The notes below the pieces were generated by a model. It did no database searches, was not told where the DNA came from, and saw nothing but the letters and a program-made list of their open reading frames with translations. The translations under genes were made by a program, and so were the position numbers. This document shows positions 45,267 through 54,291 of a stretch of 64,000 nucleotides of DNA, in pieces (position 1 is the first letter of the stretch; each line of letters opens with the position of its first letter). Source of the stretch: an uncultured Ruminococcus sp. (GTDB taxonomy: Bacteria > Bacillota > Clostridia > Oscillospirales > Acutalibacteraceae); assembly GCA_902800065.1 (NCBI GenBank), contig CADCDE010000005.1, positions 38,352 through 102,351 of the forward strand. Direction: 5' to 3'.

Positions 45267-45296
45267 ACTGAAAATTTTTATTAAGGAGGAAAGCAA

Positions 45297-48200
45297 ATGA
45301 AAAGCAAATTGAAACGCATTTTTTCTGCTTTTTTAAGTATGACGGTACTGACGTGTACCTTGCCGGCATCGGTCATCACAACTTCGGCAGAAGAAAATTC
45401 TCAGTATCAGTGCGACGCACAAAATATCACTGATATTCAGGATGGTGTCATTCTTCATTGCTTTGACTGGAAGTACACGGATATCATAGACGAACTTCCG
45501 AACATCGCCGCAGCAGGTTTCAAATCTGTACAGACATCACCTGCACAGCCCGGAGGAGGCATTGATTCATCTGTATGGTACTGGCTTTATCAGCCATTGG
45601 GATTTTATGTTGGGTCCAATGACCTTGGTACAAAGGAAGAACTTCAACAGCTTTGTACCGAAGCGGAAAAATATGGTATAAAGATTATTGTTGACGTTGT
45701 TTCAAACCATCTTTCAGGCGACCATACCTATATCCAGAACGATCTGAAAGACAGCAGCTACTGGAGAACAAGCTCAAATTATAGCGGTCGTAATGCTGAA
45801 ATATACAATAGTATCGGTATGCCTGATATCAAGTCTGAAAATGAATATGTTTACACGGCAGTAAAAAATTATATTCAGGAACTGAAAGATATTGGCGTTG
45901 ACGGTATCCGTTGGGATACCGCAAAGCATATCCAGCTTCCGAGTGATGATAATAACTGCGGCTGTCAGTTTTGGGATGCTGTTACATCCGTTGAAGGAAT
46001 GTATCATTACGGCGAAATATTGGGACTTCCCAACGGCGATATTTCAATCATGAAGAAATATACCCAGTATATGAGCGTGACTGACAGCAATTACGGTCAG
46101 GAAATGCGAAACGGTTTCAACGGCGGTTATATTCCGTCAAATAGTGATTTTGACCAACAGATATTGACATCTCAAGGAATTTCCGCCGATAAACTTGTGT
46201 ATTGGGGCGAAAGCCATGATACATGGTCGAATAACAAAGGTTATGGCTATTCCAATGAAATGCCGCAGAACGTTATTGATAAAGCCTATGCAATCGCTGC
46301 AAGCCGTGAAGGTGCAACTGCATTGTATTTTTCCCGTCCGGAATACAGGCTCAAGGATAATATCAAGGCAGGTGCAAAGGGCAGTACACACTTTACCAGT
46401 CCGGAAGTGGCAGCTGTCAATCATTTCCATAATACAATGCTTGGTCAGGCGGATTATTATCAGAAAGACAGAACGACCAACGTTGCTGCTATATGCCGTG
46501 ATTATGGTGCTGTTATCGTCAAAGCGGAAGGCGGTAATGCAAATATCAGCCTTGATAAAGGTTACAGTACGATAGTCGACGGCACTTACATTGATGAAAT
46601 CACGGGCAATAAATGGACTGTTAAAAACAGCAAGATTTCGGGTAGAATTGGTGATACCGGAATAGCTGTACTTTACAATACGACACAATATCCGAATATA
46701 ACTGCTTTGGCTTCTTCGGGCAGTCAGACGGACACCTATACAACACTGTATTTTGACAATAATAGATATAACTGGAGTAATATTTCTGTATACGTTTACA
46801 ACGAACTCAACTCATCTCAGAATAATGGCGAATGGCCCGGTCAGACAATGATTCTTGATAATACAACCGGTCTGTATAAGCTTGAAAATGTAAATACTTA
46901 CAACGGACGTGCAAGGGTTATTTTTTCGGGATTTAATTCTGAAAATACAAGGGAGCAGTATCCGTCTTCCGGGGATAAGGGCATGGATTGTCCTGCCGAT
47001 GCCGGTGCGATGATCCTGCACAAAGTTTACTGCAACAATGTAGATTCCGCTATGGATTGGAGAAATATTTGGGATAAATATACTCCCGCTTCTGCAGCAG
47101 AAGAAGGCAGTGTATCAGTCACAGCAAACTCATCTTCATTTACAGATACACTTGAAGTGACTCTCCATGCAAACGGTGTAACAAATCCCATTTACATGAC
47201 ATCTGACGGCGGTTACGGTTCATTTACAGACGGTGATAAAATTACCATTGGTAATGAAAATACCAAAACAGGTGCATTGAAGGTCGCTGTAAAAGGTCTG
47301 AAAACAGACGGCACAATGGCATCTCAGATTTACACATTCACAAAAATAAGAGAAAATGTATCTGATACAGTTCTCTATTTCGACCTTTCAAAGCACACCG
47401 GTTGGGATAGTGCAGATGCCCGTTTTGCTGCGTATGCTTTCAATAGTGCTGAAGAAAATGAATGGTTTGATATGACCGCAGTAGATGATGTTGATCACAT
47501 TTATTCGGTAGAAATTCCGTCAGATACATGGAATAATATTATTTTCTGCCGCATGGATGGAACAAAACCGGAAAATAGTTGGGATAACAAGTGGGGACAA
47601 ACAGTTGATCTTACGATTCCGACAGACGGCAAAAACCGCTTTGTTATGAATAACAATAAAGTCGGCGGTTCCGGCGATGACAAGGATAAATATGACGGCA
47701 CATGGGGTACTTATACTCCTGCGGCACATACTCATACTTATGGTGAGCCTGTATGGACATGGGCGGATGACTACGGCTCTGCTACGGTTACATTTGAATG
47801 TACAAATTGCAGTGAACCGTTTACTGCAACGGACAGTAAACCTGCCGTGAACTATATCAGCAATATCCGCACACATACTGCTACAGTAACAGGACCTGAC
47901 GGAAAGCCTTGTATTTCTCTTGTCAAATATGAAACCATGGTTGTTCAGGAAAATGAGACAGAGGAAAATGAGACAGAGGAAAATGAGACAGGCGGTGTTG
48001 AATATCAGCGTACACATCAGGAACAGTTGATAAAACTGTATCAGTGCGTTATAAATCAGGAAAGTTTTACAGATGGTGCAGCAATTGATGTATTATCCTG
48101 CCAGATTCCTTTGGCAGATGCAAATAAAGCTGTTAATGCACTGATTGACATTTTCCCTGAAACAAACTTCATAGATAAAACACAGAAAACAGACTCAGAA

Positions 48201-51200
48201 GGTAAACCAATACCGAGCATTTCAATGAGCAGTTCCGGAGAATATCTAACAACAGTGACTTTCAGGAACTACACTATGACAAAAGCGGATTTTGATACAA
48301 AATCGGAAGCATTTTATAATAAAGCCAATGCGTATCTCGAACTGGTCAATGATAATATGGACGACTTCACAAAAGCCCTTGTTCTGCATGACCGTCTTGT
48401 ACTTGACCATTACTATCAGATACAGTCTGATACAGAATACAGTTCTAATTATACCTTTATGATAGATGGTTGGGGCAGATGTGATAACTATGCAGAGGTA
48501 TATGCTTATCTTTTGTCAAGGGCAGGCATTAAAAGTGAAATTATCGCCTATGCCGGTCATGAATGGATGATGGTCTGCCTTGACGGTAAATATTATCATG
48601 TTGATGTGACATGGGCCGATCCTGAATATGACAAACTTGCTATCAATACCACTGCCAACAGACCTGACAAGATCAGACGTACATATTTCCTGCTCAGTGA
48701 CGAAGCGTTCAAAAATGAAGGCCGTCATGAAAATGGATATAACAACTATAACAAAGCGACAGATGCTTTCTATGACAATCATACAAATCTGCACAACAAC
48801 ACCAATCCTATTTTCTATGTCAACGGCACTCTTTATACACTCTATAAAAATAATAACAATAAAGGTGTTATTGCGGTTTATGATCCTGAGAATGATACCT
48901 ATACTGACAAGTACATCATGACTGACAGCAATATATACACATGGAGGTCAGTTAGCGGAGGCGGCTATTGGCCGGGCAACTATTCCAGTATAGCGGAATA
49001 CAATGGATTGCTCTATTTCAATGGTGAATCCACTGTAAATACTTATAATCCTGCCACAAACGAGGTAAAGACATACTGCACATATAATAGCAGTGACAGT
49101 AAGCTTTATGGAATATATATAAAGGACGGTCAGCTTTACGGTCTTGCGGCTCCCAATCCGAATTCTGAAGCAACAATCGTATCGTTGGGTTCCGTTCAGC
49201 AGGCAACCTATACTGTCACATGGAAGAATTATGACGGCTCAGTGCTTGAAACAGATGAAAATGTAGCTGTTGGAACAACACCGGAATGCAACGGTGCAAC
49301 ACCCACCAAATCTGGCAACGCACAGTATACATACACATTTGCGGGTTGGACACCGGAAATATCAGATGTAACAGAGAATGTTACCTACACAGCGACTTAC
49401 AGTGAAACTCTTAATGAATATACTGTCACATGGAAAGATGATGACGGCAATGTTCTGAAAACAGAACAAATTCCTTATGGCACTACTCCGTCTTATGGCG
49501 GAACGCCAACAAAAGCAAACACATTGCAGTATTCTTACACATTTGCAGACTGGACACCCGAGATTACTGCTGTAACAGGCAATGCTGAATATAAGGCTAA
49601 TTTTACGGCTGTACCGGCAGAAATCTGGACTATCACAGCATACAATTTTGCAGGTTGGGAAAATGTATCTTTGTACTACTGGAACAGTACAGGTGAAAAT
49701 GCAGCATGGCCCGGTGAACAGCTCACAGCTTCAGATAATTTCACATTTACAGCGACCATTCCCTCAACGGTTGAAGGTATCATCTTCAATGACGGCACAG
49801 AAAAGGGAGCAAAAACAGCAAATATTACTTCCGGCATAGCAAATAATGCAGAATGGGGAGTAGGTACAAAAGACGGAAGTGTTACTTGTAATATTGCAAA
49901 ATATTATCTTGTCGGTACAATGAACAACTGGGATATCAACGGTGCACTTGAATTCTCTCCGAATAAAAATGATACTCATACCGAAGAATTTATTTTGACA
50001 ACACAGCTCAACCAAGGTGACAGATTCAAAGCTAAAAGCAGTGACGGACGCTGGTTCCCATATGGTGCAGATAAAGGCATTACAATCAACAGAACCGGAA
50101 CTTATAATATTTATGTCCGTCCGAATGCAGATGGCTTTGCCGAATGGAATAATTATGTTCTTTATGCGGAAGCTGTCACACACTGTGTTAATTTTGATTC
50201 CGGTGTTGATTCTCAGACCATTTATCACAATGAAACAGCAACTGAGCCGGAAGCACCAGTAAAATATGGCTATACTTTTGACGGCTGGTATCTTGTCGAT
50301 ACACTGTATGATTTCAATACGCCTGTAACAGAAGATATTACCCTTACGGCACACTGGACAGAAAAAACGGTCAATATACAGTTCAAGGGCTTCAACGGCA
50401 AGGATAAAACCACTTTGGAGATTTTTGCAGTAAACGGTTCGTTCTCAGATGAAAGCGTTAAAAGCCAAATACGTGCAAATATACCCTCTGCATCCTATAT
50501 TGACGGCTATCAGTTGGTAGGCTGGACACTCAACAACACAAAATATGGTATTGATGAACAGGAAAATCTGATAACTGCTCTTGCAGGTCTTGTTGCAGAA
50601 ATTTCCGATGATGCCATTATCATAAATGAAGTGTACGAGCAGAAAGATGAGGAATACACCGTTACAGTCAATAACGGCAAAATAAAGAATGGTGGCACAA
50701 CAGGCACTTTTAAGCCGTCAGACCAAGTATACGTTACAGCAACGGGCGGTGCGGAAGGTCAGAAATTCTCCTATTGGACAAAACAGGATGAAGATTCCGT
50801 TTCTCCTGTCAAAGTTGGCTATGAAACAACCTATGCATTCCGTATGCCGTCAAAAGATACAACGCTCTCAGCGGTATTCCAGGACAAACCCGAAGAAAAA
50901 GTCGGTACAGCATATATCGAAAACGTAACCGTTCATGACGGAAATAAAATTTCGTTTGTATCTGTTGTGTCTGTGCCTGATAATGCTACAATATTGAGAG
51001 CAGGTATAGTTGCCTGCAAGGAAAGCGACATTACAGCCGAATATGATAATGTTCCGAATATAGACATTGCACGTTTCAAGAGATATAATGATACTACCTG
51101 CAAAAATTATAAATCATTCAAATATACATGGACAAAGGGTAATGTAGATACAAATGATATATGGTGTGTTCGAGCATATCTTTTGTATCAAGATGCAGGC

Positions 51201-51278
51201 GGAGAGGAACACAACGTTTACAGTCCTATTGTCAAGGCTGATTTGGTTCACAACGGCATTATCCCACAAGATTCCTGA
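45297..51278 (+). CDS. Secreted multi-module alpha-amylase (GH13) with transglutaminase-like domain
   Basis: A secreted starch-degrading protein of 1993 residues. A signal peptide (about 1-33, ending TTSAEE) precedes a GH13 domain like Bacillus AmyE (QTSPAQP, YWLYQPLGFY); catalytic residues are D207 (GIRWDTAKH), E240 (YHYGEILG) and D308 (GESHDTW). A CBM26-like module follows (about 480-590), then two more beta modules to about 815. A transglutaminase-like domain with triad C1062, H1088, D1103 comes next, then InlB-type repeats (about 1304-1440), CBM-like modules (about 1443-1625; YYLVGTMNNWD), more InlB repeats and an unrecognised C-terminal domain (about 1866-1993). No dockerin or LPxTG motif is seen. 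SD AAGGAGGAAA. Confidence 0.93.
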   Translation: MKSKLKRIFSAFLSMTVLTCTLPASVITTSAEENSQYQCDAQNITDIQDGVILHCFDWKYTDIIDELPNIAAAGFKSVQTSPAQPGGGIDSSVWYWLYQPLGFYVGSNDLGTKEELQQLCTEAEKYGIKIIVDVVSNHLSGDHTYIQNDLKDSSYWRTSSNYSGRNAEIYNSIGMPDIKSENEYVYTAVKNYIQELKDIGVDGIRWDTAKHIQLPSDDNNCGCQFWDAVTSVEGMYHYGEILGLPNGDISIMKKYTQYMSVTDSNYGQEMRNGFNGGYIPSNSDFDQQILTSQGISADKLVYWGESHDTWSNNKGYGYSNEMPQNVIDKAYAIAASREGATALYFSRPEYRLKDNIKAGAKGSTHFTSPEVAAVNHFHNTMLGQADYYQKDRTTNVAAICRDYGAVIVKAEGGNANISLDKGYSTIVDGTYIDEITGNKWTVKNSKISGRIGDTGIAVLYNTTQYPNITALASSGSQTDTYTTLYFDNNRYNWSNISVYVYNELNSSQNNGEWPGQTMILDNTTGLYKLENVNTYNGRARVIFSGFNSENTREQYPSSGDKGMDCPADAGAMILHKVYCNNVDSAMDWRNIWDKYTPASAAEEGSVSVTANSSSFTDTLEVTLHANGVTNPIYMTSDGGYGSFTDGDKITIGNENTKTGALKVAVKGLKTDGTMASQIYTFTKIRENVSDTVLYFDLSKHTGWDSADARFAAYAFNSAEENEWFDMTAVDDVDHIYSVEIPSDTWNNIIFCRMDGTKPENSWDNKWGQTVDLTIPTDGKNRFVMNNNKVGGSGDDKDKYDGTWGTYTPAAHTHTYGEPVWTWADDYGSATVTFECTNCSEPFTATDSKPAVNYISNIRTHTATVTGPDGKPCISLVKYETMVVQENETEENETEENETGGVEYQRTHQEQLIKLYQCVINQESFTDGAAIDVLSCQIPLADANKAVNALIDIFPETNFIDKTQKTDSEGKPIPSISMSSSGEYLTTVTFRNYTMTKADFDTKSEAFYNKANAYLELVNDNMDDFTKALVLHDRLVLDHYYQIQSDTEYSSNYTFMIDGWGRCDNYAEVYAYLLSRAGIKSEIIAYAGHEWMMVCLDGKYYHVDVTWADPEYDKLAINTTANRPDKIRRTYFLLSDEAFKNEGRHENGYNNYNKATDAFYDNHTNLHNNTNPIFYVNGTLYTLYKNNNNKGVIAVYDPENDTYTDKYIMTDSNIYTWRSVSGGGYWPGNYSSIAEYNGLLYFNGESTVNTYNPATNEVKTYCTYNSSDSKLYGIYIKDGQLYGLAAPNPNSEATIVSLGSVQQATYTVTWKNYDGSVLETDENVAVGTTPECNGATPTKSGNAQYTYTFAGWTPEISDVTENVTYTATYSETLNEYTVTWKDDDGNVLKTEQIPYGTTPSYGGTPTKANTLQYSYTFADWTPEITAVTGNAEYKANFTAVPAEIWTITAYNFAGWENVSLYYWNSTGENAAWPGEQLTASDNFTFTATIPSTVEGIIFNDGTEKGAKTANITSGIANNAEWGVGTKDGSVTCNIAKYYLVGTMNNWDINGALEFSPNKNDTHTEEFILTTQLNQGDRFKAKSSDGRWFPYGADKGITINRTGTYNIYVRPNADGFAEWNNYVLYAEAVTHCVNFDSGVDSQTIYHNETATEPEAPVKYGYTFDGWYLVDTLYDFNTPVTEDITLTAHWTEKTVNIQFKGFNGKDKTTLEIFAVNGSFSDESVKSQIRANIPSASYIDGYQLVGWTLNNTKYGIDEQENLITALAGLVAEISDDAIIINEVYEQKDEEYTVTVNNGKIKNGGTTGTFKPSDQVYVTATGGAEGQKFSYWTKQDEDSVSPVKVGYETTYAFRMPSKDTTLSAVFQDKPEEKVGTAYIENVTVHDGNKISFVSVVSVPDNATILRAGIVACKESDITAEYDNVPNIDIARFKRYNDTTCKNYKSFKYTWTKGNVDTNDIWCVRAYLLYQDAGGEEHNVYSPIVKADLVHNGIIPQDS
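47949..47991 (+). repeat. 15-bp tandem repeat inside the amylase gene
   Basis: The unit GAAAATGAGACAGAG is present nearly three times and encodes ENETE-type repeats in an acidic linker before the transglutaminase-like region. Such a repeat could change copy number without changing frame. Confidence 0.85.
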
Positions 51279-51292
51279 TGAGGTGTTATGCA

Positions 51293-51394
51293 ATGAAGAA
51301 AAAATATACAAAAGCTGAAATAGAAATTATCGAGTTTGATACGGAAGATGTTATTACAGAATCGGGTACCGGCGAAGACGAGTACGAAGATTAA
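51293..51394 (+). CDS. Small acidic peptide (33 aa) downstream of the amylase
   Basis: An open frame of 33 residues beginning MKKKYTKAEIEIIEF, followed by DTEDVITESG and an acidic end. It starts 15 bp after the amylase stop codon, with GATGAGGTG as ribosome site, and is closed by a strong terminator, so it shares the amylase transcript. Short peptides with a K-rich start, an EIE-I-F core and a DVIT-SG segment are, from memory, found repeatedly in Ruminococcus-like genomes; their role is unknown. No modification enzyme is nearby, so a peptide natural product is not supported. Confidence 0.65.
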   Translation: MKKKYTKAEIEIIEFDTEDVITESGTGEDEYED

Positions 51395-51424
51395 AACAGA
51401 TTTTGGATTTCGCTAAAAGAAATG

Positions 51425-51465
51425 ACCGTCAGGCAGTATTTAAAAAGCTGTCTGGCGGTTTTTTT
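51425..51465 (+). terminator. Intrinsic terminator of the amylase unit
   Basis: ACCGTCAGGCAG (51425-51436) pairs with CTGTCTGGCGGT (51448-51459), allowing one G-U pair, and runs into seven T. It ends the amylase and small-peptide transcript. Confidence 0.9.
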
Positions 51466-51553
51466 GAGTGAAAATTGTAATTTTACGAATGATGGTCTTG
51501 TTATTTATGGAAAAATAAAAAGGCAAGGTAAAAACCTTGCCTCTGAATTTATA

Positions 51554-51630
51554 TGGCACGCCGAAAGGGACTCGAACCCCCGACCTACTGGTTCGTAGCC
51601 AGTCACTCTATCCAACTGAGCTATCGGCGC
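51554..51630 (-). tRNA. tRNA-Arg (anticodon ACG)
   Basis: The minus strand folds into a 77-nt cloverleaf. The acceptor stem is GCGCCGA with TCGGCGT, the discriminator is G and CCA is encoded. The anticodon arm is ACTGG CTACGAA CCAGT, giving ACG, which is deaminated to ICG and reads CGU, CGC and CGA. The T-arm carries GGTTCGAGTCC. It stands alone between the amylase unit and the asparaginase gene. Confidence 0.96.
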
Positions 51631-51809
51631 ATATACTGCACTCGTTTGAGTACTTGGATATTATATCACATTGATTTTCAAAATGCAAGTGTTTTTTCAA
51701 AAAAAATAAAAAAATAATTATAATTCAGTGGAGACGATAAATAATATTGAAAATATATTACAGCGGGGGTATAATAATTATAGTAAGAGTTTTGGGAGAG
51801 AAAATATAT

Positions 51810-52778
51810 ATGAAAAAAATACTTGTTGTAATGACAGGCGGCACTATCGGAAGTTACTCCAATAACGGCATTATATCCGTCAAGGAAAATAATTGCAGAG
51901 CTTTGGAGATTTTCAAGAAACGATATCGCCCAGTCGTTGAATTTGAAGTAACACAGCCGATTAATATATTAAGCGAAAATCTGGACAAAAATCACTGGGA
52001 AATTCTTGTGAATTTCCTGTATCAAGTAAATACATCCGATTACAGAGGAATTATAATAACTCATGGCAGTGATACACTTTCATATACTTCGGCTATGCTT
52101 GGGATATGTTTGAATCACTTTGATATACCCGTTGTGATAACGGCATCGAATTATATTCCTGATGATAAAAGGAGCAATGCCGTTGAAAATATCCGTTCAG
52201 CCGTCACCGTTATAAACACTTTTCAAAATGGAATCTTTACGGTTTATCAAAATTGGGGAAAAATTTTCTGCACCGTATTTACTGCCAATGATATTATTGA
52301 GGCAGACAGATTTTCTGGAAAATTCAATTCTTTTAAAAATAAAATTTTCGGAAAAGTAATAAATGGAGTATATGAAAAAATACAGGATTACGATATTAGG
52401 AAAGAGCGTTTTTTTGATGATGAAAAAATCTCTCTGAAAAATGATGTTTTAATGATAAAACCGTACCCGTCAATGATGTATTCGGCAATAAAGATTCCCG
52501 AAAGCGTCAAAGCCGTACTTCATGTGACATACCATTCATGCACTGCAAAAACAAACGGTGCGGAAAATGCGATTGATTTTCTTGAATTGTGTAAAAGCAA
52601 AAATATTGATTTTTATATAACTGCTGTGAGAGACGGTTCTGTTTATGAGACAAGTGATATGCTGATAAAAAACGGTGCAGTACCGATATATAATGTATCT
52701 GATGAAACAGCACTTGCACGACTTATTTTATATTATAACTGTGATATAAGGGACAGGAAAAATTTTTTCAGGTTATGA
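51810..52778 (+). CDS. L-asparaginase, type I-like
   Basis: Hydrolyses asparagine to aspartate and ammonia. The 322 residues begin with VVMTGGTIGSYS, with the first catalytic Thr, and contain IIITHGSDTLSYTSAML with the second Thr-Asp pair and Lys-containing region. No signal peptide is seen, so it is cytoplasmic. I used ATG 51810, with GGGAGAG 9 bp upstream, rather than the frame start at 51747. It is followed after 13 bp by the DUF5662 gene. Confidence 0.88.
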   Translation: MKKILVVMTGGTIGSYSNNGIISVKENNCRALEIFKKRYRPVVEFEVTQPINILSENLDKNHWEILVNFLYQVNTSDYRGIIITHGSDTLSYTSAMLGICLNHFDIPVVITASNYIPDDKRSNAVENIRSAVTVINTFQNGIFTVYQNWGKIFCTVFTANDIIEADRFSGKFNSFKNKIFGKVINGVYEKIQDYDIRKERFFDDEKISLKNDVLMIKPYPSMMYSAIKIPESVKAVLHVTYHSCTAKTNGAENAIDFLELCKSKNIDFYITAVRDGSVYETSDMLIKNGAVPIYNVSDETALARLILYYNCDIRDRKNFFRL

Positions 52779-52791
52779 GAGGTGATTTTTT

Positions 52792-53331
52792 ATGCAGTGG
52801 CTTGAGCATTTAAAGACAATAAACAGGCATAAAAAATATGTTATGGAGCTTTGCTTCAAATTGGGATTATATAAGCAGGGGCTTTTGCATGATATGTCGA
52901 AGTATTCTCCGACAGAATTTTTGGTAGGTGCAAGGTATTATCAGGGAACAAGAAGTCCGAATGCTGCAGAGAGAGAAGAAAGGGGATATACATCTGCATG
53001 GCTTCATCATAAGGGCAGAAACAAGCATCATCTTGAATACTGGATAGATTACGGTCTTGATGAAGGAAGTACAATGGTAGGTATGAAAATGCCGTTGAAA
53101 TATGTTGTAGAGATGTTCTGTGACAGGGTAGCGGCTTCAAAGAATTACAGGGGAAAGGACTATAAGGATTCAGATGCCTATGATTATTACATGAAGTCAA
53201 AGAGTCATTATATAATACATCCCGAAACCGCAGCATTACTCGAAAAAATGCTTAAATATCTTAAAGATAACGGTGAAACAAAGACTTTAAAATATATAAA
53301 AAAACGGATTTTGACTAAAAAAACTTATTGA
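52792..53331 (+). CDS. DUF5662 family protein
   Basis: A 179-residue protein of unknown function. The conserved His-rich blocks are visible: HKKYVMELCFKLG, QGLLHDMSKYSPTEF, and AWLHHKGRNKHHLEYWID. The HD pair and repeated histidines recall an HD-domain-like metal site, but no activity is known to me. It starts 13 bp after the asparaginase gene with GAGAGGTGAT as ribosome site and may be co-transcribed. Confidence 0.8.
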   Translation: MQWLEHLKTINRHKKYVMELCFKLGLYKQGLLHDMSKYSPTEFLVGARYYQGTRSPNAAEREERGYTSAWLHHKGRNKHHLEYWIDYGLDEGSTMVGMKMPLKYVVEMFCDRVAASKNYRGKDYKDSDAYDYYMKSKSHYIIHPETAALLEKMLKYLKDNGETKTLKYIKKRILTKKTY

Positions 53332-53336
53332 AAATA

Positions 53337-53365
53337 TTGGAAAATATTTACAAATGTGTTATAAT
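53337..53365 (+). promoter_or_regulatory. Promoter of the cytidylate kinase-like gene
   Basis: TTGGAA at 53337-53342 and TATAAT at 53360-53365 are 17 bp apart, about 30 bp before the start codon. Confidence 0.6.
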
Positions 53366-53394
53366 AATAAAAATTATCAGAAGAGGTGTTTTTT

Positions 53395-54015
53395 ATGGTA
53401 ATCACAATAGCAAGGCAATATGGAAGTGGAGGAAGGGCAATAGGAAAAATGCTCGCTGATTCTCTGAACATAAAGTTTTATGATAAGGAGCTTATCAATA
53501 TTGCTGCAAAGGAAAGCGGTGTAAGCCCTGAAATATTTGAGCAGTATGATGAAAAGGCAACAAACAGTCTTTTATATGCCCTTTCGATAGGTGCAGCATC
53601 ATCAACAATGCTGGATTACGGCATATCTCCGCAAATACCGATAAATGATAAGCTGTTTTTGCTCCAGCATGATATCATAAGAAAAATTTCGGCTGAACCC
53701 TGTGTGATAGTTGGAAGATGTGCGGATCATGTTCTGTCTGAAAGGAAAGATTGTGTGAAAATTTTCATCTACGCTGATATGGAAAAGAGAATGGAATATG
53801 CAGTGGATGTTCACAATGTCGAAAAAGAGAAAGCTCAAAAGGTCATAAAAAATGTGGATAAATCAAGAAAGAACTATTATGAGTATTATTCAGATAAAAA
53901 ATGGGGCGATCCTGAAAACTATGACCTTTGCATCAACAGCGGTACAGTTGGTGTCGATAAATGTGCCGAGCTGATAAAGCATTATCTGATACTGCGTGGT
54001 ATGTGCAAGGAGTGA
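53395..54015 (+). CDS. Cytidylate kinase-like protein
   Basis: A nucleoside-monophosphate kinase-like protein of 206 residues (Cytidylate_kin2). It starts ITIARQYGSGGRAIGK, a variant P-loop typical of this subfamily, then FYDKELI and CVIVGRCADHVL, with lid arginines in VDKSRKNYYEYY. The true substrate in this subfamily is not established. ATG 53395 has GAAGAGGTG upstream; GTG 53386 in frame is an alternative. It has its own promoter. Confidence 0.83.
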   Translation: MVITIARQYGSGGRAIGKMLADSLNIKFYDKELINIAAKESGVSPEIFEQYDEKATNSLLYALSIGAASSTMLDYGISPQIPINDKLFLLQHDIIRKISAEPCVIVGRCADHVLSERKDCVKIFIYADMEKRMEYAVDVHNVEKEKAQKVIKNVDKSRKNYYEYYSDKKWGDPENYDLCINSGTVGVDKCAELIKHYLILRGMCKE

Positions 54016-54022
54016 GAATAAT

Positions 54023-54274
54023 TTGAAAAAATATACATTTCTGGGGCGTTCCAACGGCAGAAAATTCTGTATACAAGGGATGGATGTTTTTCAGCATAAA
54101 TGGCAGTCAATGGGGGAGTGTGACATTGTTCTCGATCCCGATGACAAAAAGCCGTACAGCTTTTCATTCTATAAAATAAAAGCGCCCGACAGGGAAATAA
54201 CCTTCCTTGCGGGAAAATTCAGCGATGATACATGGGGATTTTATCAGGATATTCCCGAAGATGATTTATTTTGA
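54023..54274 (+). CDS. Small hypothetical protein (83 aa)
   Basis: A short gene of 83 residues starting with TTG 54023, with AAGGAG 10 bp upstream, 7 bp after the kinase-like gene. It is rich in aromatic residues and Asp (FQHKWQSMGEC, FSFYKIKAP, DDTWGFYQDI) and has no signal or membrane segment. I do not recognise the family. Its spacing suggests it is co-transcribed with the kinase-like gene. Confidence 0.55.
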   Translation: MKKYTFLGRSNGRKFCIQGMDVFQHKWQSMGECDIVLDPDDKKPYSFSFYKIKAPDREITFLAGKFSDDTWGFYQDIPEDDLF

Positions 54275-54291
54275 ATTTCGGAGGTAAATTT

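Noticed and set aside
46137..46688. 183-residue minus-strand frame inside the amylase gene
   Set aside because: It lies wholly opposite the catalytic domain, has no ribosome site and shows no family motif.
49764..50354. 196-residue minus-strand frame inside the amylase gene
   Set aside because: Shadow of the coding strand with Cys/Ile-rich low-quality composition and no start signals.
50892..51278. Dockerin at the end of the amylase
   Set aside because: No paired Ca-binding D-x-N-x-D-G loops are present in the C-terminal region.
51293..51394. Precursor of a modified peptide (RiPP)
   Set aside because: No maturation enzyme or exporter gene lies nearby, and the peptide lacks Cys, Ser or Thr runs at its end.
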